Part shown: in pieces, positions 1 to 7,780 of the stretch | Layout of the letters: every line of letters starts with the position of its first letter | Position numbering within the stretch: position 1 is the first letter of the stretch | Origin: Salegentibacter sp. | Lineage (GTDB): Bacteria > Bacteroidota > Bacteroidia > Flavobacteriales > Flavobacteriaceae | Direction of reading: 5' to 3' | Assembly (NCBI GenBank): GCA_024635795.1 | Contig: JAGXIH010000018.1 | Location: forward strand, 1-46,940 | Length of the DNA stretch: 46,940 bases | Notes under the pieces: model-generated | What the model was told of the DNA's origin: nothing | Databases searched by the model: none | What the model saw: the letters and a program-made list of their open reading frames with translations, nothing else | Translations under genes and position numbers: made by a program

Positions 1-37
1 AAAATAGATTAAATTCGCAACTTAAAATTTAGAAAAT

Positions 38-304
38 ATGGCAAGTAAGAGATTGTTAAAAAGGGATGTGAATTATGTGATGGGAGATATCATTGAGGCT
101 GCATATATCCACCAATTAGCAGATCCAAAGCAAGATCCTAAAAAGACTGAGGCGATTGTTGATGAAGCTATTGTAGCTTTTGATGAAATGATAGCTAAGA
201 TAAACCAGAAAAATGTTGAGAATAAAAAACAACATTTTAAAGGTATAGAGAAGGATCTTGAAACTAAAGCAAATGCTTTAATTGAAAAGATTAATACTTT
301 ATAA
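38..304 (+). CDS. Conserved hypothetical 88-residue protein
   Basis: Short, soluble, strongly helical and charged protein with no signal peptide or membrane segment. The pattern (MASKR-LLKRDVNYVMGD at the N-terminus, a run of Lys/Glu-rich helices after residue 45) resembles a small protein widely kept in Flavobacteriaceae; I know no function for it. It starts with ATG about 37 bases into the window, so its promoter is probably only partly included, and it ends 13 bases before a tRNA-Thr gene on the same strand. It may be co-transcribed with the tRNA, since no terminator lies between them. Confidence 0.8.
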   Translation: MASKRLLKRDVNYVMGDIIEAAYIHQLADPKQDPKKTEAIVDEAIVAFDEMIAKINQKNVENKKQHFKGIEKDLETKANALIEKINTL

Positions 305-316
305 TTTTTAGTAGAT

Positions 317-390
317 GCCGATGTAGCTCAGCTGGCTAGAGCAGCTGATTTGTAATCAGCAGGTCGTGGGTTCGAGTCCCTCCATCGGCT
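317..390 (+). tRNA. tRNA-Thr, anticodon TGT
   Basis: A 74-base cloverleaf reads directly. The acceptor stem GCCGATG pairs with CATCGGC and is followed by a T discriminator. The D-arm has GCTC..GAGC, the anticodon stem is GCTGA/TCAGC around the loop TTTGTAA, so the anticodon is TGT (threonine, ACA codons). The T-arm contains GGTTCGAGTCC. The CCA end is not encoded. A terminator hairpin follows at 397-426. The last 17 bases of the gene and its terminator are copied further downstream (489-540). Confidence 0.96.
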
Positions 391-396
391 CTAAAT

Positions 397-426
397 AAAA
401 ACCTCTCTTTTTTGAGAGGTTTTTTT
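397..426 (+). terminator. Terminator of the tRNA-Thr transcript
   Basis: The stem AACCTCTC/GAGAGGTT with a T6 loop is followed by a run of T. It lies 6 bases after the tRNA. Confidence 0.85.
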
Positions 427-437
427 GTGGACTATAC

Positions 438-509
438 CTGAGGGACGAGAAGCCTGTCCTGAGTCCCGATGGTAATCGGGATCGAAGGGAGTCCTTCCAT
501 CGGCTCTAA
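438..509 (+). repeat. Chimeric repeat, copy 1 (ends in a copy of the tRNA-Thr 3' end)
   Basis: 72-base unit that recurs 113 bases later (551-622) with about 6 substitutions and no indels. The first part holds a perfect CCCGAT/ATCGGG hairpin with a GGTA loop. The last part (489-511) copies bases 374-396 of the tRNA gene and its flank with one mismatch, and is followed by a second copy of the tRNA terminator. It does not fold as a tRNA. Confidence 0.75.
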
Positions 510-512
510 ATC

Positions 513-540
513 AAACCTCTCATTCCTGAGAGGTTTTTTT
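513..540 (+). terminator. Duplicated terminator hairpin
   Basis: AAACCTCTC pairs with GAGAGGTTT around the loop ATTCCT, followed by T4. It is the same stem as the tRNA terminator at 397-426 with a changed loop. It is therefore a copy carried by the repeat rather than the end of a separate gene. Confidence 0.7.
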
Positions 541-550
541 GTGAATTAAA

Positions 551-622
551 CTGAGGGACGAGAAGCCCGTCCTGAGTCCTGATGGTAATCGAAATCGAAG
601 GGAGTCCCTCCATAGGCTCTAT
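551..622 (+). repeat. Chimeric repeat, copy 2
   Basis: Second copy of the 438-509 unit. Its inner hairpin is weakened (CCTGAT against ATCGAA) and the tRNA-like CATCGG is now CATAGG, so this copy is the more decayed. No terminator copy follows it. The rest of the gap up to 690 shows no gene. Confidence 0.7.
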
Positions 623-690
623 AAGACCCTTTTCAGGAATGGATATGGGTTTTTGTTGATTCAATTTTCGGAAAGAAAGAAGAAGTCATT

Positions 691-718
691 AAAAAAACCT
701 CCCGGGAATGGGAGGTTT
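691..718 (-). terminator. Terminator of the DUF4369 lipoprotein gene
   Basis: AAACCTCCC (695-703) pairs with GGGAGGTTT (710-718). On the minus strand the hairpin is followed by a run of seven T, 32 bases after the stop codon of the gene at 750-1496. Confidence 0.8.
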
Positions 719-749
719 AGAGTGGTGGGTATATTTTTAAACGTTATTC

Positions 750-1496
750 CTATTCTGTAGTCGGATCTTTCTGCGCTAATTCTTCTTCTATCTTTTCTTC
801 TTCATGCCTTTCTTTCAAAAAGCGTTTTAAATTCTTCCCATATAAAGATTTCTGAACCTTCTTATCAAGAGAGGAGTAAATGGTATCAAGGTATTTGATG
901 TTAGCATCGAATACTTCAGAAAGCGCAAGGTAGGGAGCGATCTCCAAATCTTTATTATTAATCGCGAAATTTACTGTATAGAGATATCTGCGCCTAAGGA
1001 GGTTTTCGTATTTATCGTTAATTTCCATTAAGCGATCTTCATCCCCATCTTTTTTAGCTTCAAAACTTTCTTTGATAAGATCGAGGTTGCTGTCATTGAA
1101 CCTTTTCTGGATCTTGCGGTACTCCATAAGTTTTTTCTGGTTTCGGGAGCCAACTATCTTTGCATCTTCTTCAAATTTTTCCAGGCTGGTGACGATACTA
1201 ACTTCCCCTTTATCAGCAAAGAAATCCAGTCTATCATTATACTCTGAATTATCTACTTTATCCAGGGAGAGGTACATCATCTGTGGGCTTTCGATATAGG
1301 CTTCCAGAACGAACTCAGAATTTCCATTAATCTCTATGGAATCTACATTCACCAAAAGGGTGTCTTCTATTTTCTGAAGATAAACCGTGCCTTTTTTCAG
1401 GCCTTTGATGTTTGTATTCACCACCAGGTTACTTTCCTTTGTTGAACAAGCCGAAACCCCGATTAGGATCAATAAAAGAAGGCTTAATTTTTTCAT
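750..1496 (-). CDS. DUF4369-domain lipoprotein
   Basis: 248 residues. The N-terminus is a lipoprotein signal peptide with a lipobox ending VSAC (Cys17), so the mature protein should be membrane-anchored. Residues about 25-130 match the DUF4369 pattern, a beta-rich domain (VYLQKIEDTLLVNVDSIEI-like) seen at the N-terminus of Bacteroidota thioredoxin-family lipoproteins. The second half is helical and charged, with no CxxC thioredoxin motif, so the usual redox domain is absent. It is a single-gene unit with its own terminator at 691-718. The biochemical role is unknown. Confidence 0.85.
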   Translation of the reverse strand: MKKLSLLLLILIGVSACSTKESNLVVNTNIKGLKKGTVYLQKIEDTLLVNVDSIEINGNSEFVLEAYIESPQMMYLSLDKVDNSEYNDRLDFFADKGEVSIVTSLEKFEEDAKIVGSRNQKKLMEYRKIQKRFNDSNLDLIKESFEAKKDGDEDRLMEINDKYENLLRRRYLYTVNFAINNKDLEIAPYLALSEVFDANIKYLDTIYSSLDKKVQKSLYGKNLKRFLKERHEEEKIEEELAQKDPTTE

Positions 1497-1547
1497 TTTT
1501 AGTTTAGTATTTAGGAGCGCAAATATCTTATAATTTTCTGTTTAAAA

Positions 1548-2810
1548 CTAACTCCCCGCGGCGATTTGCATTAAAATAGTGGTGAGAATGGCGCCATAGG
1601 TACCAACAACGTAACCGAACACGGCGAGTAATACCCCTACGGTTGCAAGTGAAGGGTGAAAAGCCGCGGCTACCACCGGTGCTGATGCTGCCCCACCTAC
1701 GTTCGCCTGGCTTCCTACAGCAAGGAAAAAGTAGGGAGCTTTTATGATCTTGGCTGTTGCGAAAAGTACGATCACATGTATGGACATCCACACCAATCCA
1801 ATACCAATAAGTCCCGGATTATCAAAAACCATGGCCAGGTCCATCTTCATACCTATGGTTGCTACAAGTATATAGATGAAAATACTTCCCAGTTTACTCG
1901 CTCCCGCACCTTCATAACTTTTAAGTCGGGTGAAAGAAAATCCTATCCCGATAGCCGTAGCGATGGTGATCATCCAGAAAAAACTAGAGGAAAATGAAGA
2001 GAGCGCACTCTTTTTATCGGAAAAAACTTCAAAATTAGCCGATAGATAAGCTGAAATTTCATCGGCACCAAAGTGGGCGATACCTACAGCTCCAAAAGCC
2101 AGTGCGAGCATGATCATATAATCTGGTAAAGCAGGATTCCTGGTTACACTGGAGGCATAATTGGAAACCTTATTTTTAAGATCTTCTATAGCCGAATTAT
2201 CAGCTTTTAACCAGCGGTCTATTTTATCGGTTTTACCAATTCCCATTAATAATCCGGCCATTAAAAGATTGGCTACTACGATATCAACCAGAACCATTCC
2301 TCCGTAGAGATCGGGGTTGTATTCGTAAATTTCCAGCATGGCAGCCTGGTTGGCGCCTCCACCTATCCAACTTCCGGCGATGGTTGAGAGTCCTCTCCAA
2401 ATAGCATCGGGGCCAACTCCTCCCACGGTTTCCGGAGAAAAAGTGGAAATAAGAAGAATGGCAAGTGGACCACCTATAATAATTCCAATGGTACCGGCGA
2501 AGAACATTATAAGTGCTTTAGGCCCAAGGTTAAATATAGCTTTTAGGTCTATACTTAGCGTCATAAGTACAAGTGCTGCCGGTAGAAGATAGCGGCTTGC
2601 TACAAAATAAAGTTGCGAGGATTGTTCGTCTATAAAACCCAGGGAATTGAAAATTGCCGGCAATAAATAACACATTAAAAGTGCGGGAACTACCGAATAG
2701 AATTTTTTCCAGAAACCTTCTTTTTGGGAGGAAGTGTAAAAAACAAATCCAAGGGCTATCATTAAAAGCCCGAAGACTATTGCATCATTGGTAAAAAGGG
2801 CATTTTCCAT
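1548..2810 (-). CDS. DUF819 family integral membrane protein
   Basis: 420 residues from the chosen ATG at 2810 (MENALFTNDA). An upstream in-frame ATG at 2843 would add 11 residues (MYFAG...), but the family normally begins close to MENALF. About ten hydrophobic segments are visible, with glycine-rich loops such as GSWIGGGANQAAM and SQANVGGAASAPVVA near the two halves. This is typical of the DUF819/YjcL family, whose members resemble sodium-dependent transporters in architecture. The substrate is unknown. It is transcribed alone, between the Cof phosphatase and the DUF4369 lipoprotein on the same strand. Confidence 0.88.
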   Translation of the reverse strand: MENALFTNDAIVFGLLMIALGFVFYTSSQKEGFWKKFYSVVPALLMCYLLPAIFNSLGFIDEQSSQLYFVASRYLLPAALVLMTLSIDLKAIFNLGPKALIMFFAGTIGIIIGGPLAILLISTFSPETVGGVGPDAIWRGLSTIAGSWIGGGANQAAMLEIYEYNPDLYGGMVLVDIVVANLLMAGLLMGIGKTDKIDRWLKADNSAIEDLKNKVSNYASSVTRNPALPDYMIMLALAFGAVGIAHFGADEISAYLSANFEVFSDKKSALSSFSSSFFWMITIATAIGIGFSFTRLKSYEGAGASKLGSIFIYILVATIGMKMDLAMVFDNPGLIGIGLVWMSIHVIVLFATAKIIKAPYFFLAVGSQANVGGAASAPVVAAAFHPSLATVGVLLAVFGYVVGTYGAILTTILMQIAAGS

Positions 2811-2925
2811 AAGAATAATTGATATAGGGCCGGCAAAATACAATTTTTCTTAAACTATTCTTAAAAGCTGAACCAGCATTTTTAAACAAATTATGGGATG
2901 TAACTTTGGCTCTTAGAAAGGTGTT

Positions 2926-3735
2926 TTAGAGCCTGAAAAGCTTTTTTAGCGAAATGGCAACACCATCCTCTGTTCCGGCATCGGTGACCACATTGGCAAC
3001 TTCCAGAACTTCCCTGCGTGCATTGGCAACGGCAACGCCCAAACCTACACCATTTATCATCTCAACATCGTTATAATTATCGCCAAATGCGATACAGTCC
3101 TTTGGAGTTAGGTTAAAGTGATTGTCCAGCAAATACCGAATGGCCGTAAATTTTGAGATCTTCTTATTGGCGATTTCGAGGTAAGTGGGTTTGGAACGGT
3201 ACAGGTGTAATTGGTCCGGATATTCTTTCATCAAAAAATCTCTGATCGCATCAATTTCTGCCTCTGTACCCATCGCCATTATCTTATGAGCGCTTTTATT
3301 TTCTAATTCCCATTTTTCAAGGACATCAGTATTGGATTTTATCTCCGGAGAAACCCCGGTATTGTTCTCTTCCCGGGCCGCCCATTGATCCTGCTGTGGC
3401 ACATACCATTCGTCATTATGATAAAGACTAAGGTGACAGTTTATTTCCTTATTAAATGCGGAAAGACCTGCCAGGGTGGCAAAAGGAATCTCCGTGGAAC
3501 TCACTGGTTTTCCATTTACCAGGATAAGTCCACCGTTAAAGCTTATTATAGGCTGATCTTCTATCTCCAAATCCTGCTGAATATGCCGCATGGCAGCGGG
3601 CATTCTTGCAGAAATAAGCACTACCGGAAGTTTTTTCTTTACTTGTTTTAGGGTATCGATAGTGGATGGTGAAAGCACACGGTCCCTGTTGAGTAAGGTG
3701 CCATCTATATCGGAAAAGATGATTTTGTATTCCAT
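2926..3735 (-). CDS. Cof-type HAD-IIB family hydrolase
   Basis: 269 residues. HAD motif I is DIDGTLLN near the start (nucleophile Asp9, general acid Asp11). Motif II is the Ser in LISARMP, motif III the Lys in KISKFTAI, and motif IV reads AFGDNYNDVEMI. The cap between motifs II and III is of the C2B (Cof) type. Members dephosphorylate sugar phosphates, nucleotides or FMN; the substrate here cannot be told from sequence. It is the last gene of the minus-strand run that begins with the SPFH gene at 6245, separated by 53 bases from the small RHH gene, so it may belong to the same transcript. Confidence 0.9.
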   Translation of the reverse strand: MEYKIIFSDIDGTLLNRDRVLSPSTIDTLKQVKKKLPVVLISARMPAAMRHIQQDLEIEDQPIISFNGGLILVNGKPVSSTEIPFATLAGLSAFNKEINCHLSLYHNDEWYVPQQDQWAAREENNTGVSPEIKSNTDVLEKWELENKSAHKIMAMGTEAEIDAIRDFLMKEYPDQLHLYRSKPTYLEIANKKISKFTAIRYLLDNHFNLTPKDCIAFGDNYNDVEMINGVGLGVAVANARREVLEVANVVTDAGTEDGVAISLKKLFRL

Positions 3736-3788
3736 TTAAATACTACTTATGAAATCTATGTTGTTATTCTGGCGCGCAAGGTATAAAT

Positions 3789-3950
3789 CTATTTTTTGTT
3801 TTTGGGATGTCTTTTGGCTTCTCTTAACGATTTATTCAGCATCCATTCTATCTGGCCGTTTGTGCTTCTGAATTCATCAGCGGCCCACTTCTCGATGGCT
3901 TTCAACATCTCTTCATCTACCCTAAGTGCGAATGCTTTTTTACTGCCCAT
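3789..3950 (-). CDS. Arc-type ribbon-helix-helix DNA-binding protein, 53 residues
   Basis: Short gene read from ATG at 3950 to TAG at 3789. The protein begins MGSKKAFALRVDEEML and continues with two helices (KAIEKWAADEF and NGQIEWMLNKSLREA), then a basic tail HPKNKK. The beta strand FALRVD followed by two helices is the Arc/MetJ ribbon-helix-helix pattern, and the protein should bind DNA as a dimer. It begins 4 bases after the stop of the alpha/beta hydrolase gene (3955), so the two are surely co-transcribed. I recall similar Arc-family proteins next to SPFH genes in other Flavobacteriia. Its targets are unknown; autoregulation of this operon is an inference. Confidence 0.88.
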   Translation of the reverse strand: MGSKKAFALRVDEEMLKAIEKWAADEFRSTNGQIEWMLNKSLREAKRHPKNKK

Positions 3951-3954
3951 ACTT

Positions 3955-4890
3955 CTATTTATCAATGTTTTTCACGAGCTCCACAAGAGTCGGAATCAGA
4001 TCAGGATGTAAAGGACGCTTAGGTTCGTTATACGATTTAGTGTTTACCAGGGCGTCATTGTCTTTAATTTCCCTGAAAACGTGGTTCATATCCTCGAGTA
4101 GCACCAGGTTGGCATCGGGAGCCGCCTCGTGTAATATCTTGGCTTCAGAAGTTTCTACCTGAATATCAGCCGTTCCCTGGATTATGATTACCGGTATTTC
4201 AAGTTTTGCAATTTCTTCAGCAGGATCATATTTTATCCAGGAAAGCATATAGGGTTGTACGCTGGGTCGGAAAATAGATCCCAGAACAGGTTCGTAGCTG
4301 TTTGTACTTCCTTTTTCGATCAATTCATCAAAAGATTCCCTGGTATTCTCCTTAAGTCCCGGAGCCTGTTTCCCAATTTGTTCTACAACGATCTCATCGA
4401 TACTTCGGCCGGCTCCGGCAAGAGAAATGAAAGCATCTGTGTTTTCGTTTGCCGCGAGTATTCCTATCAGGGAGCCTTCACTATGACCGGCGAGAATGAT
4501 CTTGCTGAATTCTCCTTCTTCGCTGAAATAGGAAATTATCGATTGGACATCCTCCACAAAATCCTCAAAGCGCAAATCTTCTTCTTTGATCTTTAACTTG
4601 TTCATTTTAAAGATCCGTTTATCAAACCTGAAGCTGGCAATCCCTTCTCCCGCAAGTTGGTGAGCAATCTTTTTGGCGAAATCACTCTTCATCATGGATT
4701 GATTTCCATTCCGGTCGGTCGGTCCCGAACCCTGGATAAAAATTACCAGTGGTGCGTTTTCGTTTGCAGCAGGCTTGGTTAAGGTTCCATCAATATATTT
4801 GTTGATACTAAGCTCTTCTTCCTGAAAAGTTGATTCCTGGGCGTAAAACCAAGTGGAGGATAAAAAGAAAATAAACAGAATCTTTTTCAT
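3955..4890 (-). CDS. Secreted alpha/beta hydrolase (serine esterase/peptidase-like)
   Basis: 311 residues. It has an N-terminal signal peptide (MKKILFIFFLSSTWFYA, cut before QES), so the enzyme probably acts in the periplasm. The alpha/beta-hydrolase marks are the oxyanion region FIQGSGPTDRNG, the nucleophile elbow GHSEGS (Ser137), an acid in GTADIQV and the catalytic His in MNHVFRE. The closest type is the dienelactone-hydrolase/S9-like group of unknown substrate. It sits 19 bases after the PH-like membrane gene and 4 bases before the RHH gene, so it is the middle member of a tight operon. Confidence 0.88.
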   Translation of the reverse strand: MKKILFIFFLSSTWFYAQESTFQEEELSINKYIDGTLTKPAANENAPLVIFIQGSGPTDRNGNQSMMKSDFAKKIAHQLAGEGIASFRFDKRIFKMNKLKIKEEDLRFEDFVEDVQSIISYFSEEGEFSKIILAGHSEGSLIGILAANENTDAFISLAGAGRSIDEIVVEQIGKQAPGLKENTRESFDELIEKGSTNSYEPVLGSIFRPSVQPYMLSWIKYDPAEEIAKLEIPVIIIQGTADIQVETSEAKILHEAAPDANLVLLEDMNHVFREIKDNDALVNTKSYNEPKRPLHPDLIPTLVELVKNIDK

Positions 4891-4909
4891 TTTTTAACTT
4901 ATTTGATTA

Positions 4910-5383
4910 TTAGAAATACCTGGTGAGCACTTGCTTTGCCTGTTCGGGTTCGCGGGTGCCCACAAGAAATTTATTTCCCGATTTGGTCTTAATTTGTATG
5001 CCGGTATTTCCGGAGACATTCCAGGCCTTATTTACGCCGAAACCTCGCAGTCCCCACCCGCCGTATTCTCTTATTGGAGCATAGGTTCTCACGTAAACCT
5101 GGCTAATTTCATCCCAGGAATACTGCTTTTTTAAAAAACTGAGGGGCTTCCACTGAACCTTTATTCCGGAGGAATCGATTCGCGTGTTTAAGCTCAGTGA
5201 GAAAATTAAAATACTCACTAAAATTCCCGGAACCAGCACAAAGAGTATCAGCATAATTTTTTCCTCTTCTGAAAATATTGCCTGTTTCCGAAATAGCTGT
5301 ATGAAAATCACCAGGATAACTACTCCCAGAATGAGAAATAACCACCATTGTCTAAAAGACTGACTTTCCTTAAAAATCTTCAT
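4910..5383 (-). CDS. Membrane protein with a PH-like domain
   Basis: 157 residues. Two hydrophobic segments (about 13-32 and 42-64) are followed by a beta-rich domain with RIDSSGIKVQW, the conserved stretch YAPIREYGGWGLR, and GIQIKTKSGNKFLVGT. This arrangement is that of small bacterial PH-like membrane proteins (DUF6141-like; the exact family name is uncertain). The start lies one base beyond the stop of the SPFH gene, so translation is probably coupled. The role is unknown; a membrane-associated partner of the SPFH protein is the natural inference. Confidence 0.82.
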   Translation of the reverse strand: MKIFKESQSFRQWWLFLILGVVILVIFIQLFRKQAIFSEEEKIMLILFVLVPGILVSILIFSLSLNTRIDSSGIKVQWKPLSFLKKQYSWDEISQVYVRTYAPIREYGGWGLRGFGVNKAWNVSGNTGIQIKTKSGNKFLVGTREPEQAKQVLTRYF

Positions 5384-5384
5384 C

Positions 5385-6245
5385 TTAATGATTTAAGGTG
5401 CCTGCATTTACCACAGGAGTTGCATCTTTATCACTACAAAGTATTACCATTAAGTTGCTTACCATTGCGGCTCTTCTTTCTGCATCCAAATCAACAAGTT
5501 CTTTTTCGCTTAATTGATGCAAGGCCATTTCTACCATGCTCACTGCTCCCTCAACAATTTTATGCCTTGCTGCTACTATTGCTGTGGCTTGCTGACGTTT
5601 TAGCATTGCGCTGGCGATTTCATTGGCGTAAGCCAGATAACCAATTCTTGATTCCAGAACTTCTATACCTGCAATCTGAAGACGCTCATCCAGTTCTTTT
5701 TCCAGAGCTTCACTTACTTCATTTACACTGGAGCGCAGCGTGATATCCTCGTCCAAACCTTCATCGGCAAAATTATCGTAGGGGTAGAGGCTTGCAAGTT
5801 TTCTCACAGCGGCATCGGTTTGTACTACCACAAAATTTTCAAAATTATCAACATCAAAGGAGGCTTTGTAAGTATCGCGCACCCGCCAAACCAAGATTGT
5901 GCTAATCATAATTGGATTCCCCATTTTATCGTTCACCTTTAAGCGTTCAGAGTCAAAATTTCGGGCACGGAGGGAAATTTTCTTTTTGGTGTAAAAGGGA
6001 TTCACCCAAAAAAGTCCGTTCTTTTTTACGGTTCCCTTATACTCGCCAAATAACAGAAGCACCCGGGAGCCATTGGGATTCACGAGAATTAATCCGGGAA
6101 GAATAAAAAAGGAGATGAAAGTAACTGCGAGAAACCAGGCACTTTCAAAAATTGCGAAGGCTGCGATACTTCCGAAGAATAAAATAAAGAAAACAAACAG
6201 CATTATATAGCCGTTTGAAGGTTTAATGTCTTTTTCAAGAGTCAT
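5385..6245 (-). CDS. SPFH (band 7/stomatin-like) domain protein
   Basis: 286 residues. Two N-terminal membrane segments (about 13-33 and 36-55) are followed by the SPFH domain: the strand VNPNGSRVLLLFGEYKGTV, then ISLRARNFDSERLKVNDKMGNPI and VQTDAAVRKLASLYPYD. A long helix with ERLQIAGIEVLESRIGYLAYANEIASAML matches the C-terminal part of this family. SPFH proteins form large oligomers that scaffold membrane microdomains and often control proteases. It is the first gene of a run of four or five closely spaced minus-strand genes. Confidence 0.92.
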   Translation of the reverse strand: MTLEKDIKPSNGYIMLFVFFILFFGSIAAFAIFESAWFLAVTFISFFILPGLILVNPNGSRVLLLFGEYKGTVKKNGLFWVNPFYTKKKISLRARNFDSERLKVNDKMGNPIMISTILVWRVRDTYKASFDVDNFENFVVVQTDAAVRKLASLYPYDNFADEGLDEDITLRSSVNEVSEALEKELDERLQIAGIEVLESRIGYLAYANEIASAMLKRQQATAIVAARHKIVEGAVSMVEMALHQLSEKELVDLDAERRAAMVSNLMVILCSDKDATPVVNAGTLNH

Positions 6246-6344
6246 GATGTGATTGAGTTAGTTGATATTAAATTGATATCATAAATATATAATATTAAAT
6301 TTAACGACAGATAAGAATTAACATATTAATAATCCAGGCTTGTA

Positions 6345-6352
6345 TATCTTTG
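6345..6352 (+). promoter_or_regulatory. Promoter -7 box TATCTTTG
   Basis: Perfect match to the Bacteroidota TAnnTTTG box, 18 bases before the ATG at 6371 of the S1/P1 nuclease gene. No clear -33 TTTG is visible. The box covers an in-frame TTG at 6350, which rules that codon out as the start. Confidence 0.55.
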
Positions 6353-6370
6353 CCTAAAATCAAAAACTTC

Positions 6371-7150
6371 ATGAAGAAATCAATTTTCATTTTATGTGCG
6401 ATATTTTACGCTAGCATTAGCTTTGCCGGAAATGACTGGGGCAAAACCGGGCATCGTACCACCGGAGAAATTGCCGAAAAACATTTGAGTAAAAAGGCTC
6501 AAAAGGCTATTGCAGAACTTTTAGAAGGACAAAGCCTTGCTTTTGTGGCCAATTATGCCGACGATATAAAAAGCGATCCCGATTACCGAAAATATGGTTC
6601 CTGGCATTACGTAAATATAGACCCTGAAGACAAGAAATATGTGCGTGAGAAAGCAAATAAAGGCGGGGATCTCCTGCAGGCTATAGAAAAGAGCATCGCA
6701 GTCTTGAAGGATAAAAATGCATCGCGTGAAGACAAACAGTTTTATCTTAAGATGCTGGTTCATTTTATGGGCGATTTGCATCAGCCCTTCCACGTAGGGC
6801 GCGGCGCCGATAAGGGCGGGAATGATATTCAGGTAAGATGGTTTAATGAAGGCTCAAACATTCACCGCGTTTGGGACAGCCAGATGATTGATTCCTATCA
6901 GATGAGCTATTCCGAATTAGCCGAAAATCGTAAGGAATTAACGAGGAAGGAATTGAAGCAAATGGAAGCCGGTCAACTCCTTGACTGGGTGTATGAATCC
7001 CGGGAGATGGCTGATGTTTTATACGATTCTGTAGAAATTGGGGAAAAACTTGGGTACGAATATATGTACAAATGGTTTCCAACAGTCAGAGAGCAATTGC
7101 AGAAAGGCGGAGTGCGTTTGGCAAAGGTTTTAAATGAGATCTACCGCTAA
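6371..7150 (+). CDS. S1/P1 family nuclease, secreted
   Basis: 259 residues from the ATG at 6371; a TTG 21 bases upstream lies inside the promoter box. A signal peptide (MKKSIFILCAIFYASISFA) precedes GNDWGKTGHR. All ligands of the three-zinc site of S1/P1 nucleases are visible: the N-terminal Trp23 and His28, Asp in NYADDIKSD, His in SWHYVN, His/Asp/His in HFMGDLHQPFH, and His/Asp in HRVWDS. The family cleaves single-stranded DNA and RNA and removes 3'-phosphates, so the likely role is periplasmic or extracellular nucleic-acid use for phosphate or nucleosides. It is monocistronic, with a terminator at 7169-7195. Confidence 0.93.
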   Translation: MKKSIFILCAIFYASISFAGNDWGKTGHRTTGEIAEKHLSKKAQKAIAELLEGQSLAFVANYADDIKSDPDYRKYGSWHYVNIDPEDKKYVREKANKGGDLLQAIEKSIAVLKDKNASREDKQFYLKMLVHFMGDLHQPFHVGRGADKGGNDIQVRWFNEGSNIHRVWDSQMIDSYQMSYSELAENRKELTRKELKQMEAGQLLDWVYESREMADVLYDSVEIGEKLGYEYMYKWFPTVREQLQKGGVRLAKVLNEIYR

Positions 7151-7168
7151 GAAATTATAACGAATAGA

Positions 7169-7195
7169 AAAGGCTGCCGGTTGGCGGCCTTTTTT
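7169..7195 (+). terminator. Terminator between convergent genes
   Basis: AAAGGCTGCC (7169-7178) pairs with GGCGGCCTTT (7183-7192), with one G-T pair and a GGTT loop, followed by more T. It closes the nuclease gene and overlaps the 3' end of the AlkB-like gene on the other strand, where the T-run is shorter. Confidence 0.8.
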
Positions 7196-7778
7196 AATAT
7201 ATTTTTCTGAAGGTAAGGTTCAAACGGGGACCGATACTCTTTTTGGTTTTAGGCAACTGATGTTTCCAGTTGTGCTGGGTTGCTTCTTCCATCATTAAAA
7301 GGCTGCCGTGAACAAGTGAAACTTTCTGTTTGAGGTTTTTATCGGTCTTATTTTTAAGGTGAAAAATCCTTTCTGCGCCGAAGCTTACTGAAGCAATCAC
7401 AGGATTTTTGCCCAGTTCTTTTTCATCATCGGAGTGCCATCCCATACTATCCTGCCCGTCGCGATATAGATTGGCAAGACAGGAATTGAAAGTAAGTCCG
7501 GAGAATTCTTCCACGCTTTTTCTTATCTGAAGGATTTCTTCTGAAAATTCTTTGGGCTTCAGCTTTAAGCCTGAGTAAGCATAGTTTACATCCTGTGCAG
7601 CAAAAAAGGCACTTAAGCGGGGCTGAAAATGTTCCTTTCCAAAGAGTTTGATCTTATCCTGTTTCCAGGGGATTTCTTGCTGTAACTTTTCAAAATAAAA
7701 ATTGGCATTTTCAGAATTAAAGAAATTGGGAATATATCTAAGTCGTGCATCCTTTAAATCAAAAATTTCAATTTTCAT
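7194..7778 (-). CDS. AlkB-like 2-oxoglutarate/Fe(II) dioxygenase
   Basis: 194 residues. The iron site is visible as His115 and Asp117 in MGWHSDDE and His173 in NWKHQLPK; 2-oxoglutarate binding is by Arg185 and Arg191 in GPRLNLTFR. The spacing His173-Arg185-Arg191 matches the ALKBH2-type arrangement. Members remove alkyl groups from 1-methyladenine and 3-methylcytosine in DNA or RNA. It is downstream of the DoxX-like gene with a 2-base gap, so the two form an operon, although no functional link is obvious. Confidence 0.92.
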   Translation of the reverse strand: MKIEIFDLKDARLRYIPNFFNSENANFYFEKLQQEIPWKQDKIKLFGKEHFQPRLSAFFAAQDVNYAYSGLKLKPKEFSEEILQIRKSVEEFSGLTFNSCLANLYRDGQDSMGWHSDDEKELGKNPVIASVSFGAERIFHLKNKTDKNLKQKVSLVHGSLLMMEEATQHNWKHQLPKTKKSIGPRLNLTFRKIY

Positions 7779-7780
7779 TC

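Noticed and set aside
438-622. CRISPR-like array
   Set aside because: There are only two units, 72 bases long and adjoining copied tRNA and terminator sequence. There are no unique spacers of regular length and no cas genes.
1528-1791. 87-codon open frame overlapping the end of the DUF819 gene
   Set aside because: Arg/Cys-rich composition, no family match, and full overlap with a conserved membrane protein.
2811-2843. Earlier start (ATG at 2843) for the DUF819 protein
   Set aside because: The extra residues MYFAGPISIIL are outside the usual family start, and the ATG at 2810 gives the normal N-terminus.
2901-2908. TAACTTTG promoter box on the plus strand
   Set aside because: No plus-strand gene lies downstream, since the next genes are all on the minus strand. 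It is probably a chance match.
5348-5743. 131-codon open frame on the plus strand opposite the SPFH gene
   Set aside because: The sequence is rich in Leu/His with no family pattern, and the opposite strand carries a clear SPFH domain.
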